From: JAALLB01 sp964502215
GTDB lineage: Bacteria > Pseudomonadota > Alphaproteobacteria > Rhizobiales > Rhizobiaceae
Direction: 5' to 3'
DNA: 64,000 bases
NCBI GenBank assembly: GCA_964502215.1
Contig: CAZCUN010000001.1
Span: 1-64,000, forward strand
The translations under genes were made by a program, and so were the position numbers. Positions 52,495 through 61,636 of the stretch are shown one piece after another. Position 1 is the stretch's first letter. Every line of letters begins with the position of its first letter. The notes beneath the pieces were generated by a model. The model worked only from the letters and a program-made list of their open reading frames with translations. It ran no database searches and was not told where the DNA came from.

Positions 52495-53837
52495 GCGTTG
52501 AAGGTGTTTTATTACTCGTAATGTTTTTGACGATTATCAGCGGCATTCTTTGCGGTGTTCGCATTGTTATCGTTTTGATGTTTATTCCAATGTTAATTGC
52601 TTTCGTTGGTGCTGGTTTAGATGTTTTTGATAGCGCCTTATTTTATGCAATACCTGAACGAATTTTTGGTGTGATGCGTAATCAAATTTTATATGCAATT
52701 CCACTTTTTATTCTTATGGGTAAACTCTTAGAACATTCAAAGTTGGCAGAAAAAATGCTGCTGATGCTCGCATATATGTCACAACACGAAGGGCGTTCAC
52801 TCGCATTTTCAGTTTTAATTTTAAGCGTAATCTTGGCGGCTGCTACAGGTGTTATTGGGGCGACTATTACAATGTTAGCGGCTATTGCATTGCCTGCACT
52901 TTTGCGTACTGGAATAAACGAAAAAATAGCTGCTGGTTTAATTTGTGCTTCTGGATCTCTAGGCCAATTAATACCGCCATCAATTGTGTTAATTTTGTTG
53001 AGCGACCAGATTTCAAATGCTTGGATATTAAGTCAAAGAGAACTTGGTAATTTTGCTCCCGAACCTATTTCGATTGTAGATTTATTCTCTGCTACAATTC
53101 TCCCTGGACTTTTGCTAGCAGGGCTTTACGCGGTTTATTTGCTGTTTGCTATTAAACCTACAACAAAAGTTGAGATTTCAAATGATCAAGTAAAGCAGCC
53201 ATTCTTGTTGAGACCTTTGTTGGTTTTATGCGTTGTAATTTTAGTGCCTTTGTCGATTGTTCTTGGTTTGGCAACTGCAAGTGAAGCGGCGAGTATTGGT
53301 GTTTTTGGTGTTGCGCTTTTGCTTTTAAAGTCCGGATGCTTTGCTACCTTCAAAGCAGCATTTGTCGAAACAATGGAATTAACGGGTGTAATCTTTGGAA
53401 TTATTATTTCCGCTTCAATTCTGGCGCTTGTGTTCAGGGGGCTTGGTGGCGACGAAAAGGTTTCATCTATATTATCTGCCATGCCTGGCGACGCTATGGG
53501 AGCTTTGTTTGTGGTGATGTTGGTGATTTTTTTATTAGGCTTCATTATTGAGTTTATAGAAATCACTTACATTGTCATTCCTGTTACCGCGCCGGTATTA
53601 TTTGCTATGGGTGTTGATCCAATATGGTTTGCGGTGTTGGTTGCGATTAATTTGCAGATCTCTTTCCTTACGCCACCACTTGGGATTGCACTTTTTTATT
53701 ATCAATCTGTTTCCAAGATTAATGCTTTAAAATTATATCGTTCAGTCTTGCCGTTTATTGGATTGCAGATTCTGGCTTTGCTGATTGTGTTTGTTTTCCC
53801 GCCGCTTGCGACATGGTTACCCGCAATTCTTATTTGA
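52491..53837 (+). CDS. TRAP transporter large permease (DctM type)
   Basis: A 448-residue membrane protein with about twelve helices and DctM hallmarks: LYAIPLFILMGKLLEHS, ATGVIGATITMLAAIALPALLR, and GLICASGSLGQLIPPSIVLILL (in pieces). It forms the sodium-coupled channel with the DctQ-like protein. TRAP systems take up organic acids such as dicarboxylates, sialic acid or ectoine. The substrate here is unknown, since that depends on the missing binding protein. The following glutaryl-CoA dehydrogenase gene begins 54 bases later. Confidence 0.92.
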   Translation: MSVEGVLLLVMFLTIISGILCGVRIVIVLMFIPMLIAFVGAGLDVFDSALFYAIPERIFGVMRNQILYAIPLFILMGKLLEHSKLAEKMLLMLAYMSQHEGRSLAFSVLILSVILAAATGVIGATITMLAAIALPALLRTGINEKIAAGLICASGSLGQLIPPSIVLILLSDQISNAWILSQRELGNFAPEPISIVDLFSATILPGLLLAGLYAVYLLFAIKPTTKVEISNDQVKQPFLLRPLLVLCVVILVPLSIVLGLATASEAASIGVFGVALLLLKSGCFATFKAAFVETMELTGVIFGIIISASILALVFRGLGGDEKVSSILSAMPGDAMGALFVVMLVIFLLGFIIEFIEITYIVIPVTAPVLFAMGVDPIWFAVLVAINLQISFLTPPLGIALFYYQSVSKINALKLYRSVLPFIGLQILALLIVFVFPPLATWLPAILI

Positions 53838-53891
53838 CAGTTTCTGTGATGGGTATAAAACTAACCTAACAATTTTTATGAGGATATGATT

Positions 53892-55115
53892 ATGGGCGAA
53901 GCTGCCAAATCACTTGAAGCTAAAAGCAATCCGTCTTTGGGTAGTTTTTCATGGGAAGATCCGTTCCTGCTGGAAGATCAATTGCAGGAAGAAGAGCGGA
54001 TGATCCGCGATTCTGCCAAATCATTTGCAGAAGGTACACTTTTGCCACGCGTTACGGATGCATATTTAAACGAAACCGCAGCGCCTGAGCTTTTCCCGAT
54101 GATGGGGGAAATGGGGTTATTGGGTGTAACAGTGCCTGAGCAATATGGTGGCATTGGTGCAGGTTATACGGCCTATGGTTTGGTCGCGCGTGAAGTAGAA
54201 CGCATAGATAGTGGCTATCGCTCTATGATGTCTGTTCAGTCTTCTCTGGTAATGTATCCGATCTATGCTTATGGGTCTGAAAATCAACGTATGAAATATT
54301 TGCCAAAGCTTTCTTCTGGCGAGTTCATTGGTTGTTTTGGTCTGACTGAACCCGATGCTGGCTCTGATCCTGCGGGCATGAAGACAACGGCAAAAAAAGT
54401 CGATGGCGGTTATGTTTTAAACGGCTCGAAGATGTGGATTTCAAATTCGCCTTTTGCTGATGTTTTCGTTGTTTGGGCAAAATCAGAAGCGCATGACGGA
54501 AAAATCAAAGGCTTCATTTTAGAAAAAGGAATGAAGGGACTTTCTGCACCAAAGATTGAAGGCAAGCTTTCGCTTCGTGCTTCAACGACGGGTGAGATTG
54601 TCATGGACAATGTTGAGATTAGCGAAGAACAACTCTTGCCTAATGTCTCAGGGCTTAAAGGGCCTTTTGGGTGTTTGAACCGTGCGCGTTACGGCATCTC
54701 TTGGGGTGTGATGGGTGCAGCGGAAGATTGCTGGTTTAGGTCTCGTCAATATGGATTAGATCGCAAGCAATTTGATAAGCCGCTCGCTGGTACGCAATTG
54801 TTCCAGAAGAAATTAGCTGACATGCAAACAGAAATTGCACTTGGACTTCAAGCAAGTTTGCGTGTAGGCCGTTTGATGGATGAGGGACGCGCAGCGCCTG
54901 AAATGATTTCCATCGTTAAACGTAATAATTGTGGCAAGGCGCTTGATATTGCGCGCCAAGCACGTGACATGCACGGCGGTAATGGTATTCAGGCTGAGTA
55001 CCATGTGATGCGTCATTCATCGAATTTGGAAACTGTAAACACTTACGAAGGCGCACATGATGTGCATGCGCTTATCTTGGGTCGGGCACAAACTGGCATT
55101 CAAGCGTTTTTCTGA
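53892..55115 (+). CDS. gcdH: Glutaryl-CoA dehydrogenase
   Basis: A 407-residue acyl-CoA dehydrogenase of the GcdH type: SFSWEDPFLLEDQLQEEERM at the N-terminus, FGLTEPDAGSDPAGMKTTA, and RYGISWGVMGAAEDCWF. The catalytic Glu (about 386) is in NTYEGAHDVHALILGRAQTG. It oxidises and decarboxylates glutaryl-CoA to crotonyl-CoA in lysine and tryptophan breakdown, passing electrons to ETF (etfBA, 26036-27735). The second ATG (53892), seven bases after GAGGA, is chosen over 53886. It leads into the EamA/dehalogenase genes with a 11-base gap. Confidence 0.92.
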   Translation: MGEAAKSLEAKSNPSLGSFSWEDPFLLEDQLQEEERMIRDSAKSFAEGTLLPRVTDAYLNETAAPELFPMMGEMGLLGVTVPEQYGGIGAGYTAYGLVAREVERIDSGYRSMMSVQSSLVMYPIYAYGSENQRMKYLPKLSSGEFIGCFGLTEPDAGSDPAGMKTTAKKVDGGYVLNGSKMWISNSPFADVFVVWAKSEAHDGKIKGFILEKGMKGLSAPKIEGKLSLRASTTGEIVMDNVEISEEQLLPNVSGLKGPFGCLNRARYGISWGVMGAAEDCWFRSRQYGLDRKQFDKPLAGTQLFQKKLADMQTEIALGLQASLRVGRLMDEGRAAPEMISIVKRNNCGKALDIARQARDMHGGNGIQAEYHVMRHSSNLETVNTYEGAHDVHALILGRAQTGIQAFF

Positions 55116-55126
55116 TCGGAATTTTT

Positions 55127-56059
55127 ATGGACGTCAAAAATCTACGCAATCGTAACTTAATTGCGTGGGGCGCCATGTTGTTAATTGGTGGGCTTTGGGG
55201 TTCTACAATTCCGCTTATCAAAGTCGCTGTTTCAACAGGCCACCAACCGCTTGGGTTGATCTTTTGGCAGTTGGTGATTGGCATTATTGTTTTAGGTGTT
55301 CCGATTATTGCAAAAGGCTTACGGCCTTTAATATCGCGCGAAGCCTTATGGTTTTACTTCTGGCTAACGCTTTCAGGTACGCTTTTACCCAATACGTTTT
55401 CTTATGTGGCAGCGGCGGAATTGCCAGCTGGTGTTATGGCGATTGCGATTGCAACTGTGCCGATGTTTACGCTCATTATGGCTTTGGGAATAGGGCTAGA
55501 GAAATTTTCTTTGATCAGGGTCCTGGGCGTTTTAATCGGCTTTCTTGCGATGATCATGATTGCAGCGCCAGAGACCAGTCTGCCTGACCCTGCAAAGGCA
55601 ATTTTTGTTTTGGTCGCACTCATTGCACCCTTTTGCTATGGCATAGAAACAAACGTGCTGGCTGCAAAAACGCCTAAGAAAGCAGATCCGATTTCTACTT
55701 TGTTTATGGCTTCCATTATTGGGTTGATTGTGGTGACGCCTTTTACACTGGGTAGTGGACAGATGATTGACCTGAGGGGCAGTTGGGATGTTGCAATTCA
55801 CGCAATGATTGCAACGTCAATTATTCATGCCGTTACTTATGTTGGGTATATCTGGCTTGTGGGATTTGGCGGCCCTGTCTTCGGGGTGCAGGTTGCTTAT
55901 CCGGTTACTATTTCTGGTGTTGTCTTTAGTATTATTTTTCTGGATGAAGGCTATTCCGTATGGATATGGAGTGCGCTTGTACTGGTGATTATCGGCCTTG
56001 CGCTTGTCCAACCCAAGCTTCACAATGAGAGGGATGAAATGGAGAAAGTAAATGTCTGA
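55127..56059 (+). CDS. DMT-family (EamA) transporter
   Basis: A 310-residue membrane protein with about ten helices in two EamA repeats (MLLIGGLWGSTIPLIKVAV; IWSALVLVIIGLALVQPK). EamA proteins export or import small metabolites; the substrate is unknown. It is 11 bases downstream of gcdH and overlaps the dehalogenase gene by eight bases, so it is in the same operon. A second EamA transporter lies on the other side of the dehalogenase. Confidence 0.88.
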   Translation: MDVKNLRNRNLIAWGAMLLIGGLWGSTIPLIKVAVSTGHQPLGLIFWQLVIGIIVLGVPIIAKGLRPLISREALWFYFWLTLSGTLLPNTFSYVAAAELPAGVMAIAIATVPMFTLIMALGIGLEKFSLIRVLGVLIGFLAMIMIAAPETSLPDPAKAIFVLVALIAPFCYGIETNVLAAKTPKKADPISTLFMASIIGLIVVTPFTLGSGQMIDLRGSWDVAIHAMIATSIIHAVTYVGYIWLVGFGGPVFGVQVAYPVTISGVVFSIIFLDEGYSVWIWSALVLVIIGLALVQPKLHNERDEMEKVNV

Positions 56060-56939
56060 AATTTCTTCAGCAGAACATCCTAAAGACTATGTCAAAGTCC
56101 ACGGCAAGCAGATGGCTTATGTGGAAATGGGAGCAGGCGAACCGATTGTCTTTCTGCATGGTAATCCGACATCCTCTTATCTTTGGCGTAATATCATGCC
56201 GCATGTTTCAGATACACACCGTGCAATTGCACCTGACTTGATTGGCATGGGTGATAGTGAAAAATTAAGTGATCCAAATGCGGATAGTTATAAATTTATT
56301 GAGCATCGTGAATATCTAAATGGCTTCATGGATGAACGTATTCCTGAAGGAAAAGTAACGCTTGTTATTCATGACTGGGGTTCAGCACTTGGGTTTGATT
56401 GGGCAAGGCGTAACCCTGACCGTGTCAAAGGGATTTGCTTCATGGAGGCGATTGTTGGCGTGATAAAAAGCTGGGATCATTGGCCAGAAAATGCGCGCGA
56501 TATTTTTCAAGCGATGCGTTCACCTGCGGGTGAAGACTTAATTCTCGAAAAGAACTTGTTTATCGAGGCGATTTTACCTTCTGCTATTATTCGCGACTTG
56601 AGCGAAAAAGAAATGGCCGTTTACAGAATGCCGTTTTTAAATGCTGGCGAAGACCGTCGTCCAACACTTACTTGGCCGCGGCAAATTCCGATCGAGGGTG
56701 AGCCGCAGCAGGTGCATGACATTGTCACCGATTATGCAAGTTGGTTGCCTGAAACTGAATTTCCCAAGCTCTTTATTAATGCGGATCCTGGTTCAATTTT
56801 ACTGGATCATGCAAGAGCCTTTGTGCGCTCGTGGAAAAATTTAAGCGAAGTGACTGTTAAAGGAACGCATTTTATTCAGGAAGACAGCCCGCATGAAATT
56901 GGTGAAGCACTTCGTGAGTGGATTGGAAAACTCACTTGA
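56052..56939 (+). CDS. Haloalkane dehalogenase (HLD-II type)
   Basis: A 295-residue alpha/beta-hydrolase with the full haloalkane dehalogenase residue set of subfamily II: Asn38 (FLHGNPTSS) and Trp109 for halide binding, nucleophile Asp108 (VIHDWGSALG), acid Glu132 (FMEAIV) and base His273 (KGTHFIQED). Hydrolysis of C-halogen bonds is therefore expected, although related enzymes can have other natural substrates. It overlaps EamA genes on both sides, so a transporter-dehalogenase-transporter operon behind gcdH is likely. This context is unusual for dehalogenases, which I know mostly as single genes or in xenobiotic gene sets. Confidence 0.9.
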   Translation: MSEISSAEHPKDYVKVHGKQMAYVEMGAGEPIVFLHGNPTSSYLWRNIMPHVSDTHRAIAPDLIGMGDSEKLSDPNADSYKFIEHREYLNGFMDERIPEGKVTLVIHDWGSALGFDWARRNPDRVKGICFMEAIVGVIKSWDHWPENARDIFQAMRSPAGEDLILEKNLFIEAILPSAIIRDLSEKEMAVYRMPFLNAGEDRRPTLTWPRQIPIEGEPQQVHDIVTDYASWLPETEFPKLFINADPGSILLDHARAFVRSWKNLSEVTVKGTHFIQEDSPHEIGEALREWIGKLT

Positions 56940-57790
56940 GTTTAACTGTATTTCTTGTTGTAATCGGTGCTGCATTTTTACATGCAGTATGGAATGCGGC
57001 CGTGAAGGGAAGTAGCGATAAACTTCTTGGCATGAGTGCGATTGTCTTCGGGCACATGATACCAGCGGTCATCGCTTTGTTTTTCTTTGAATTGCCATCG
57101 CGCGAAAGCCTGCCTTATATGATCGGCGGTATCATATGCCATTTTGGCTATCAGGTGTTTTTACTCTCCGCATATAAAATTGGTGATTTTACGCAGGTCT
57201 ATCCAATTGCACGAGGTACGGGGCCGCTTGTTGTAACGGTGGTTTCCGTTTTATTTTTAGGCGTGGTGCTTTCTACTTATGAACTCATAGCAGTTGGTTT
57301 GATTGTCACGGGCATTATGAGCTTAAGCATCGTGCGACAGGGGGATGGATTTCGAAACCCAAAAGCTGCAATCATGGCGCTTACAACGGGTTGTTTTATT
57401 GCAGGTTATTCTCTGATTGATGGACTGGGTGCGCGCGTATCAGGCAGTGCGGTTGGCTTTATGTCTTTGTTGATGGTTTTGAACGGCGTGGTGTTTTTCA
57501 TCTATCTTTTGTTCAAGGACAAAACAATGATTATGCGCGTGCCAAGAGAAGCAAAGCTTGTTGCGCTTGGCGGCGGCGTTGCTTCCTATGTAGCTTATGT
57601 GTTGGTCGTATGGGCATTTACCCAAGCGCCAATCCCACTCGTAACGGCACTTCGTGAAACCAGCATTATCTTTGCGGTACTGATAGGCGTGTTTATATTC
57701 CGTGAAAGATTGAATCTTGCAAAGGTAATATCCGTAATGCTGTCTCTGGCAGGAGCCGCCTTGCTGCGGTTTGGAAAGTTCTTAGGTTAG
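56936..57790 (+). CDS. DMT-family (EamA) transporter
   Basis: A 284-residue membrane protein with two EamA repeats, about ten helices (VIGAAFLHAVWNAAVKGSS; VYPIARGTGPLVVTVVSVLF; PLVTALRETSIIFAVLIGVF). I start it at TTG 56936, overlapping the dehalogenase TGA (TTGA), which gives a normal EamA N-terminus. A GTG at 56918 is also possible. It is unlike the first EamA protein in detail. The stop shares TTAG with the convergent RDD gene. Confidence 0.85.
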   Translation: MSLTVFLVVIGAAFLHAVWNAAVKGSSDKLLGMSAIVFGHMIPAVIALFFFELPSRESLPYMIGGIICHFGYQVFLLSAYKIGDFTQVYPIARGTGPLVVTVVSVLFLGVVLSTYELIAVGLIVTGIMSLSIVRQGDGFRNPKAAIMALTTGCFIAGYSLIDGLGARVSGSAVGFMSLLMVLNGVVFFIYLLFKDKTMIMRVPREAKLVALGGGVASYVAYVLVVWAFTQAPIPLVTALRETSIIFAVLIGVFIFRERLNLAKVISVMLSLAGAALLRFGKFLG

Positions 57791-58401
57791 GTATCAGAGT
57801 ATTTTGTATCGGTTCTTATGAAAGTCAGCTTTGAGAAGAAATCCTGAAGATAAGGTTTATGCATCCATTTTACGTGGTTTGGTTGCGTATAAATATAGCA
57901 GATGCCTAAAATAATACTAAGTACAGTTATTGTGCTGATTGCAGATTGGAAGGCCATTCTTAGATTGCCAGAAACCATGGCTTCAAAAATGATAAAAGTA
58001 ATAAATATTACAAAAAAATTCGAAATACACATTACAAAAAAATGAGCAATACTATTAAGAAAATTAGGAGAGTTGCCACTTTTTGTTATCGTTCTGATTT
58101 TCATTAATTTCATACCCAAAGTTGCAAATTTACCTCTCGACATTTGAAAGCTTAAAAAGCAAAAATACGTAAACCAAAGAAGACATATTATGTTTACCAA
58201 GGCGTCACTATACGGCTGGGGCGGGATAGATCGTGGACTATTAATCTGGTCGCGGAATATGAAGAGCATAATCTCAAATAAAACTTGAAATATTATAATG
58301 GGCATTAAATCAATGAATAACGCTGCTATACGCCTAAGTCTTAATTGAATAAAATGATGAGGCTTCAAAAGAATAGTTGGATGTAATTTTTTATGCTTCA
58401 T
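57787..58401 (-). CDS. RDD-family membrane protein
   Basis: A 204-residue protein with three or four helices and the RDD start pattern (LRLRRIAALFIDLMPIIIFQ, with R and D conserved). FATLGMKLMKIRTITK matches the family's GKxxxxLRV-like segment. Some RDD proteins carry sodium-proton exchange, but the role of most is unknown. It is more AT-rich than its neighbours. It is convergent with the EamA gene and lies downstream of the choline dehydrogenase gene on the same strand (start 58401, 24 bases from the betA stop). Confidence 0.8.
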   Translation of the reverse strand: MKHKKLHPTILLKPHHFIQLRLRRIAALFIDLMPIIIFQVLFEIMLFIFRDQINSPRSIPPQPYSDALVNIICLLWFTYFCFLSFQMSRGKFATLGMKLMKIRTITKSGNSPNFLNSIAHFFVMCISNFFVIFITFIIFEAMVSGNLRMAFQSAISTITVLSIILGICYIYTQPNHVKWMHKPYLQDFFSKLTFIRTDTKYSDT

Positions 58402-58424
58402 AAGTGAAGTATAGTTCGCAAACC

Positions 58425-60125
58425 TTAACCAACCACCCTATCACTCGTTTTCCAATCTGGATTAATCCACGGCTCTTGGTTTGAGCGGGGAAGTGGGTCT
58501 TTGCCTAGAATATGATCGGCTGCTTTTTCGCCTACCATGATGGATGGGGCATTTAAGTTTCCGTTTGGTATGCGTGGGAATATGGATGAGTCTGCCAGTC
58601 TCAAACCTTCTACGCCTATCACACGACATTCAGGGTCTACGACTGACATCTTATCTTTTGGATCGCCCATTTTTGCGGTGCCACACGGGTGGTAAGCGCT
58701 TTCTACGTGGCCACGGATAAAATCATCCAGCTCGTCGTCTGTTTGCACGTGTTCGCCTGGAGCGATTTCATAGCCGCGATATTGATCAAATGCCTGTTGT
58801 TGAAAAATCTCGCGCGTTAATCGAATGCAATGTCTGAATTCTGCAAAGTCGTCTTCGTGAGACATGTAATTAAATAGAATAGATGGCTTTGCTTTTGGAT
58901 CGCTGGATGTTAGGCGAACTTCTCCGCGTGATTTTGAACGCATGGGGCCAACGTGAGCTTGAAAGCCGTGTGTTGGTGCAGCTGCCTTACCATCATAACG
59001 AATGGCAACGGGTAAGAAGTGGTATTGAATATCAGGATATTTAATGCCTGCCTTTGAGCGCACAAAGGCCGATGCTTCAAAGTGATTTGTTGCACCATCG
59101 CCCGTTTTAAACAGTAGCCACTCCAAACCAATTAAGCCTTTTTGAAAAAGGTTTAGTCTTGAATAAAGTGAAACTGGTTGTGTGCATTCTTGCTGGATAT
59201 AAAGTTCTAAATGATCCATCAGATTTGCCCCCACACCTGGGCGATCAGCTATAACTTCAATGCCGTGTTCCTTAAGGTGTTTTGCTGGGCCAATGCCTGA
59301 CAGCATCAAAAGCTTTGGTGAATTAAAGGCGGAAGCGGCAATCACAACTTCTTTGTTTGCTTTGATAAATTGCGTTGAACCGCCACGGGCAATTTCAATA
59401 CCTACTGCACGTTTGTTCTCGATGCGGATTTTTTCTGCAAGGCCGTTTACTAAAGTCAGGTTTTGGCGCTTGAGTACTGGTTTTAAATAGGCGTTTGCAG
59501 TTGACCAGCGACGACCTTTATAGACCGTACGCTCCATCGCGCTGAAGCCTTCTTGTTTTAGGCCGTTATAATCATCTGTGAAACCAAAGCCTGCCTGTTT
59601 GCCTGCTTTTATGAAAGCTTCAAAAAGTGGTCTAGTCATTTCCCCACGGGTGACATGCATAGGGCCATCTGTGCCACGTGCGCCTTCTTCGTCGCTTTCT
59701 AAAGCGTGGTGAGATGTTTCCATGCGTTTGAAATAGGGCATGACATCTGCATAAGACCAACCTTTGGCACCTTGCTCTTCCCAATGGTTGAAATCTTCTG
59801 CGTGGCCTCTGACATAGACCATGCCATTGATGGAAGAAGAACCGCCAATAACCTTGCCACGAGGGGCAGCTAGTCTGCGACCATTTAAGTGAGGTTCTGG
59901 CTCTGTTTGATATTCCCAATCATAGAGCGGCATATTCATGGGAAAAGAAAGTGCGGCTGGCATTTGAATGAGGGGGCCTATATCAGATCCGCCATATTCA
60001 ATTACAATGACAGAATGCTTGCCGTCTTCAGACAATCGCGATGCCATAGCAGAGCCAGCAGAGCCTGAACCGATGATGACATAATCAGCAATAAATTCAG
60101 GGTTTATGTTTTGTGAACCAGACAT
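58425..60125 (-). CDS. betA: Choline dehydrogenase (GMC oxidoreductase)
   Basis: A 566-residue flavoenzyme oxidising choline to betaine aldehyde (first step of glycine betaine synthesis). FAD motif DYVIIGSGSAGSAMASRLSE near the N-terminus, PRGKVIGGSSSINGMVYVRG, and the active-site His in ESAYHPCGTAKMG. The start ATG 60125 (MSGSQNINPEF) is preferred over 60143. It lacks the usual partners betB and betI in this window, and could also act on other alcohols. The gap upstream to the DUF11-type genes is 321 bases. Confidence 0.9.
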   Translation of the reverse strand: MSGSQNINPEFIADYVIIGSGSAGSAMASRLSEDGKHSVIVIEYGGSDIGPLIQMPAALSFPMNMPLYDWEYQTEPEPHLNGRRLAAPRGKVIGGSSSINGMVYVRGHAEDFNHWEEQGAKGWSYADVMPYFKRMETSHHALESDEEGARGTDGPMHVTRGEMTRPLFEAFIKAGKQAGFGFTDDYNGLKQEGFSAMERTVYKGRRWSTANAYLKPVLKRQNLTLVNGLAEKIRIENKRAVGIEIARGGSTQFIKANKEVVIAASAFNSPKLLMLSGIGPAKHLKEHGIEVIADRPGVGANLMDHLELYIQQECTQPVSLYSRLNLFQKGLIGLEWLLFKTGDGATNHFEASAFVRSKAGIKYPDIQYHFLPVAIRYDGKAAAPTHGFQAHVGPMRSKSRGEVRLTSSDPKAKPSILFNYMSHEDDFAEFRHCIRLTREIFQQQAFDQYRGYEIAPGEHVQTDDELDDFIRGHVESAYHPCGTAKMGDPKDKMSVVDPECRVIGVEGLRLADSSIFPRIPNGNLNAPSIMVGEKAADHILGKDPLPRSNQEPWINPDWKTSDRVVG

Positions 60126-60446
60126 GCAGATAGCATAGCGCATCGTTTGAAGACATTAAAGTACTACATTCGACATGAAAATGCTTCATTAAGAAGTGTT
60201 AACAAAGACTTACTGACACATGAAATAAAAGTTAATTTCTATCGTGACATCTTGCATCCGAATCAGATACCGATTCGTTTATCGAGTTAAATTGTGAAGC
60301 GGATGTAAAGTACTGATGTGGAGTTAGCCATAAATTTTATGGTTTGAGAATACAGTTTCATCTCCTTTTTGAATATCACATTTACTCTTTGGTTTTGCAG
60401 GGGGTTTGGCGAAATATTATTGATACTTTAAATTGCGGGGACTAAT
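60126..60446. other. Long intergenic region upstream of the DUF11-type cluster
   Basis: A 321-base non-coding stretch between divergent betA and the first DUF11-type gene. It holds TTAA-N6-TTAAC (60189-60203) and, overlapping, TTAA-N7-TTAC (60199-60213); both are near but not full CtrA matches, closer to betA. It also holds nested inverted repeats (CATCCG at 60255-60260 with CGGATG at 60300-60305; CGAATC with GATTCG between them) and a 9-base direct repeat TAAAGTACT (60157-60165, 60306-60314). These could form promoters and an RNA leader. No gene or known riboswitch is recognised. Confidence 0.45.
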
Positions 60447-61490
60447 ATGAAAATCGAAATAATTGAGAAAACAGCGATTGGTGGAGTAATACTCTCGCGT
60501 ATTGCAACTAGAAAGTTAGCTGTTTCTGCAGTTGCTTTAATGACAGCAATGACACCTGTAACGGTTGCATGGGCGACTATTGATAACACAGTAACGGCCA
60601 CTGGTTCTTCACCTGGTAATACGGATGACGTAACGGCAACTGATGATGAGGCAGTTGATGTTGAAGACGCTGATCCACAAGTAGTTGTTACAAAGACTGC
60701 TACTTTATTAAATGGTGCACCTTTTTCACCAGACTCTGCTAATGCCGCAGTCGGCGATATTATTACTTATGAATATACATTCTTAAACGATGGTAATGTT
60801 ACAATTACCAACATTAGTTTAACAGATGCGCATGATGGTAATGGAACGCTAACGCAAAATAATAATGAAGTTCTAACAGACAATGGAACAACAGGTGATA
60901 GTACAGACTCATCGACTGGCGTTGTTGCTGCTGCTCAAGATGGTACTTGGGACTCACTAGCTCCAGGTGATCTAATTACATTAACTTCATCTTACACAAT
61001 TACTCAAGCTGATATTGATGATAATGGTGGTGGTGATAATGATCTTGATAATACGGTTACATTTGCTGCTACACCAGCTGCAGGTTCAATTGACCCTGCT
61101 GATCTAACAGCCGACGAAGAGGTTGATCTTGAAGATCAAGCGCCATCGCTTGATGTTGCTAAGCTCGCCACAGCTGTTAACGGTTCGGCGCTTGCTGATC
61201 CAGATGCTGCAAATGTAGAGGTTGGTGATGTGATTACATATACATACACTGTAACCAATGATGGTAACGTCCCAGTATCTGCAATTTCACTAGCAGATGA
61301 TGTGACAGCAGGTTCTGGTTCAGATCCAACACCAACAATCGACGATCTATCGTTGAATGATATTGCGCCTGCTGGTGACTCTTCAGATGATGCTCTAGAT
61401 GAAGTCTTCGATACACTAGGTGTCGGTGATAGTGTAGAATTCACTGGTACATATACAGTTACGCAGGATGATGTTGATAATCTTCAATAA
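60447..61490 (+). CDS. Secreted DUF11/DUF7507-type repeat protein 1
   Basis: A 347-residue exported protein. The signal peptide runs to about residue 43 (cleavage after VAWA). The mature part starts TIDNTVTATGSSP and continues VTATDDEAVDVEDADP, matching the final strands of the repeat module. Two modules follow (from about residues 77 and 233). The internal junction LDNTVTFAATP...LTADEEVDLEDQAP repeats the N-terminal sequence almost exactly. The protein ends at YTVTQDDVDNLQ, just where those strands would come. It is acidic and has no Cys in the mature part, no LPXTG-type anchor and no autotransporter domain. Its own terminator follows (61542-61579). Function is unknown; an extracellular fibre subunit is inferred. 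Confidence 0.85.
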   Translation: MKIEIIEKTAIGGVILSRIATRKLAVSAVALMTAMTPVTVAWATIDNTVTATGSSPGNTDDVTATDDEAVDVEDADPQVVVTKTATLLNGAPFSPDSANAAVGDIITYEYTFLNDGNVTITNISLTDAHDGNGTLTQNNNEVLTDNGTTGDSTDSSTGVVAAAQDGTWDSLAPGDLITLTSSYTITQADIDDNGGGDNDLDNTVTFAATPAAGSIDPADLTADEEVDLEDQAPSLDVAKLATAVNGSALADPDAANVEVGDVITYTYTVTNDGNVPVSAISLADDVTAGSGSDPTPTIDDLSLNDIAPAGDSSDDALDEVFDTLGVGDSVEFTGTYTVTQDDVDNLQ

Positions 61491-61517
61491 GCACTCCTGA
61501 ATGACCCAAAGAGTGCT
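61490..61517 (+). other. Small hairpin at the end of DUF11-type gene 1
   Basis: AGCACTC (61490-61496) pairs with GAGTGCT (61511-61517) across 14 bases, beginning at the last base of the stop codon. No T-run follows, so it may protect the transcript 3 prime end. Confidence 0.4.
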
Positions 61518-61541
61518 CTAAAGCTGTTTGCTTAAAATTAG

Positions 61542-61579
61542 AAATCGCATGATGTTTGATAACTTCATGCGATTTTTTT
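61542..61579 (+). terminator. Rho-independent terminator after DUF11-type gene 1
   Basis: AAATCGCATGA (61542-61552) pairs perfectly with TCATGCGATTT (61565-61575) and is followed by a T-run ending at 61579. It makes the first DUF11-type gene a separate transcript, so the second needs its own promoter, where a CtrA box is found. Confidence 0.9.
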
Positions 61580-61636
61580 GTTTTATAGCGAACAAAACTG
61601 TTTAGTTTTCAGCAGGGAAGTTTGAAATTATTTATG

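Noticed and set aside
60189..60213. CtrA boxes before betA or DUF11-type gene 1
   Set aside because: The spacing is 6 instead of 7, or the second half reads TTAC, so these are only near matches and are not counted with the three full ones.
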